A stretch of DNA of 64,000 nucleotides from Phymorhynchus buccinoides (Eukaryota; Mollusca; Gastropoda; Neogastropoda; Raphitomidae), in NCBI GenBank assembly GCA_017654935.2, contig CM065691.1:27918098-27982097 (forward strand). Reading direction: 5' to 3'. Each line of letters opens with the position of its first letter. The stretch's first letter is position 1. This document shows positions 63,007 to 64,000 of this stretch, one piece after another. The notes beneath the pieces were generated by a model. The model saw only the letters and a list, made by a program, of their open reading frames with translations. It searched no databases and was not told the origin of the DNA. The position numbers were made by a program, and so were the translations under genes.

Positions 63007-64000
63007 GTATATGAATATAGTCCAGATGAAAAGATTATTATTATCATTGTTCTTATTGCTATTGTCCTTATGTCCATTGAATGGTGTTTGGTGATTGTTG
63101 TCTTTAATGGTGCATTCAAAACAACCACTATATTCTGTGTGTGCATGTGTATGTGTTGTTTTTTTTTTTTTTATGTGCTTATCTTGTAAAATGTAAAAAG
63201 AAAATGTTCAATAAAAAAAATAAAAAGAGTAAAATACTGGTAATAATTCTTCATGTGTCTAAGCAATGTAATGCTAATAGGCTCTATCATTACATAAAAC
63301 AGGATAATATTTGATTGATTTTTAAAGGATTTTTCTATCTTTTGTCAATTCATCTATTTCTTCACTTACGCCATTGGTTTTATATCTTGCTATGCATTTA
63401 TACGGATACAAATGTGCTTTTGGTTTGGAGCGAGCTTTTGTTGAAAGCTTATAATCCTCAAGTATGTAAAAGGATACCTATGGTAATGTCATTAAGCAAA
63501 ATAAGCAAATGAATGGATTGAGGTAATGCATCTTACACACATCAATTTTATCAATAGTCTGAATATCAAATACTAATTAATGCTTTTGGGGAGAAGAGGG
63601 GAGGGGGGGGCTGTCCCATTTTCTGGGCCATACAGTAGTGTAGCTATCACACCGCTCATTCTGAATCCCAATTCACAGCCACACTCCAGTTTTTCAAGTC
63701 ATTGAATCCGAAGCCAAACAGTCCAAAGGGAGAAAATCATTAGGTCATCAGGAAAGACTGTTGAATTCTCTCCACCGCTGTTGTTGTGTACTGTGTGGGT
63801 GATGGTCATATAGGCAGTCCCGGGTCATCCTTTTTTGAGGATGAACCTATGTCTGTCTCAATGTGGCTGTTGCTTATACTTTGCTAGGCGACTTGGTGCG
63901 GAAGATAACTCTGATGAAGGGAGTTATTTACAGAGAGATAGAGTTACCTTTCCTTGCTTCACTGTTGAATGTGTGTTCATGCCTGTTTGCTTAACTTAAT
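63007..64000. other. CORO7 intron tail with an AGTAAAGTAAG-family fragment
   Basis: 63775-63960 is the reverse of the 20331-20588 family (TGAGGATGAACCTATGTCTG, TCAATGTGGCTGTTGCTTAT). A T run is at 63160. No further CORO7 exon was found before the window ends. Confidence 0.6.

Overview
This window is animal nuclear DNA, most likely from a marine gastropod mollusc. The evidence is intron-rich genes with GT-AG junctions, split codons that close across introns, very dense short transposons, tRNA-derived SINEs and long microsatellites. The species call is an inference. No bacterial-type operons, rRNA genes, functional tRNA genes or CRISPR arrays are present.

Three host genes and one transposon-borne gene can be read. 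(1) Plus strand, 2951-6491: a complete three-exon small heat shock protein (alpha-crystallin family, 213 residues). (2) Minus strand, 49975 down to 18789: the last 17 exons (about 901 residues) of ATRX, the SNF2-family chromatin remodeller. All SNF2 motifs are legible and every exon phase agrees. The N-terminal half (ADD domain) is not in the window. (3) Plus strand, 52490-62531: eight exons of the first beta-propeller of coronin-7 (CORO7/POD-1), truncated at both ends. ATRX and CORO7 are head to head across exactly 500 Ns (51858-52357), and both lack their 5' exons, so this looks like an unfinished scaffold join. (4) Plus strand, 35279-40708: a four-exon gene nested antisense in an ATRX intron. 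It encodes a transposase-like protein of about 1240 codons, interrupted by one in-frame TAA. It lies inside a 6847 bp DNA transposon (34680-41526) with 11 bp terminal inverted repeats and a 7 bp target duplication.

The rest is repeats. There are several families of short TIR elements: TTAA-flanked piggyBac-like, pogo-like beginning CAGTGG, hAT-like beginning CAGG, and TA-flanked elements. There is also a deleted Tc1/mariner copy, three LINE remnants, tRNA-type SINEs and a dispersed 200 bp repeat with five copies. Several elements are nested, so the order of insertion can be read.

The most unusual feature, besides the complete transposon, is that many minisatellites in ATRX and CORO7 are built from, or directly abut, an exon-intron junction. 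At ATRX exons ending 31383, 34344, 43657, 44735 and 48363, and at the CORO7 exon starting 58436, the tandem unit contains the splice site and in some cases tens of coding bases. The exon at 48223-48363 is followed by an array whose units look like in-phase 48-nt mini-exons.
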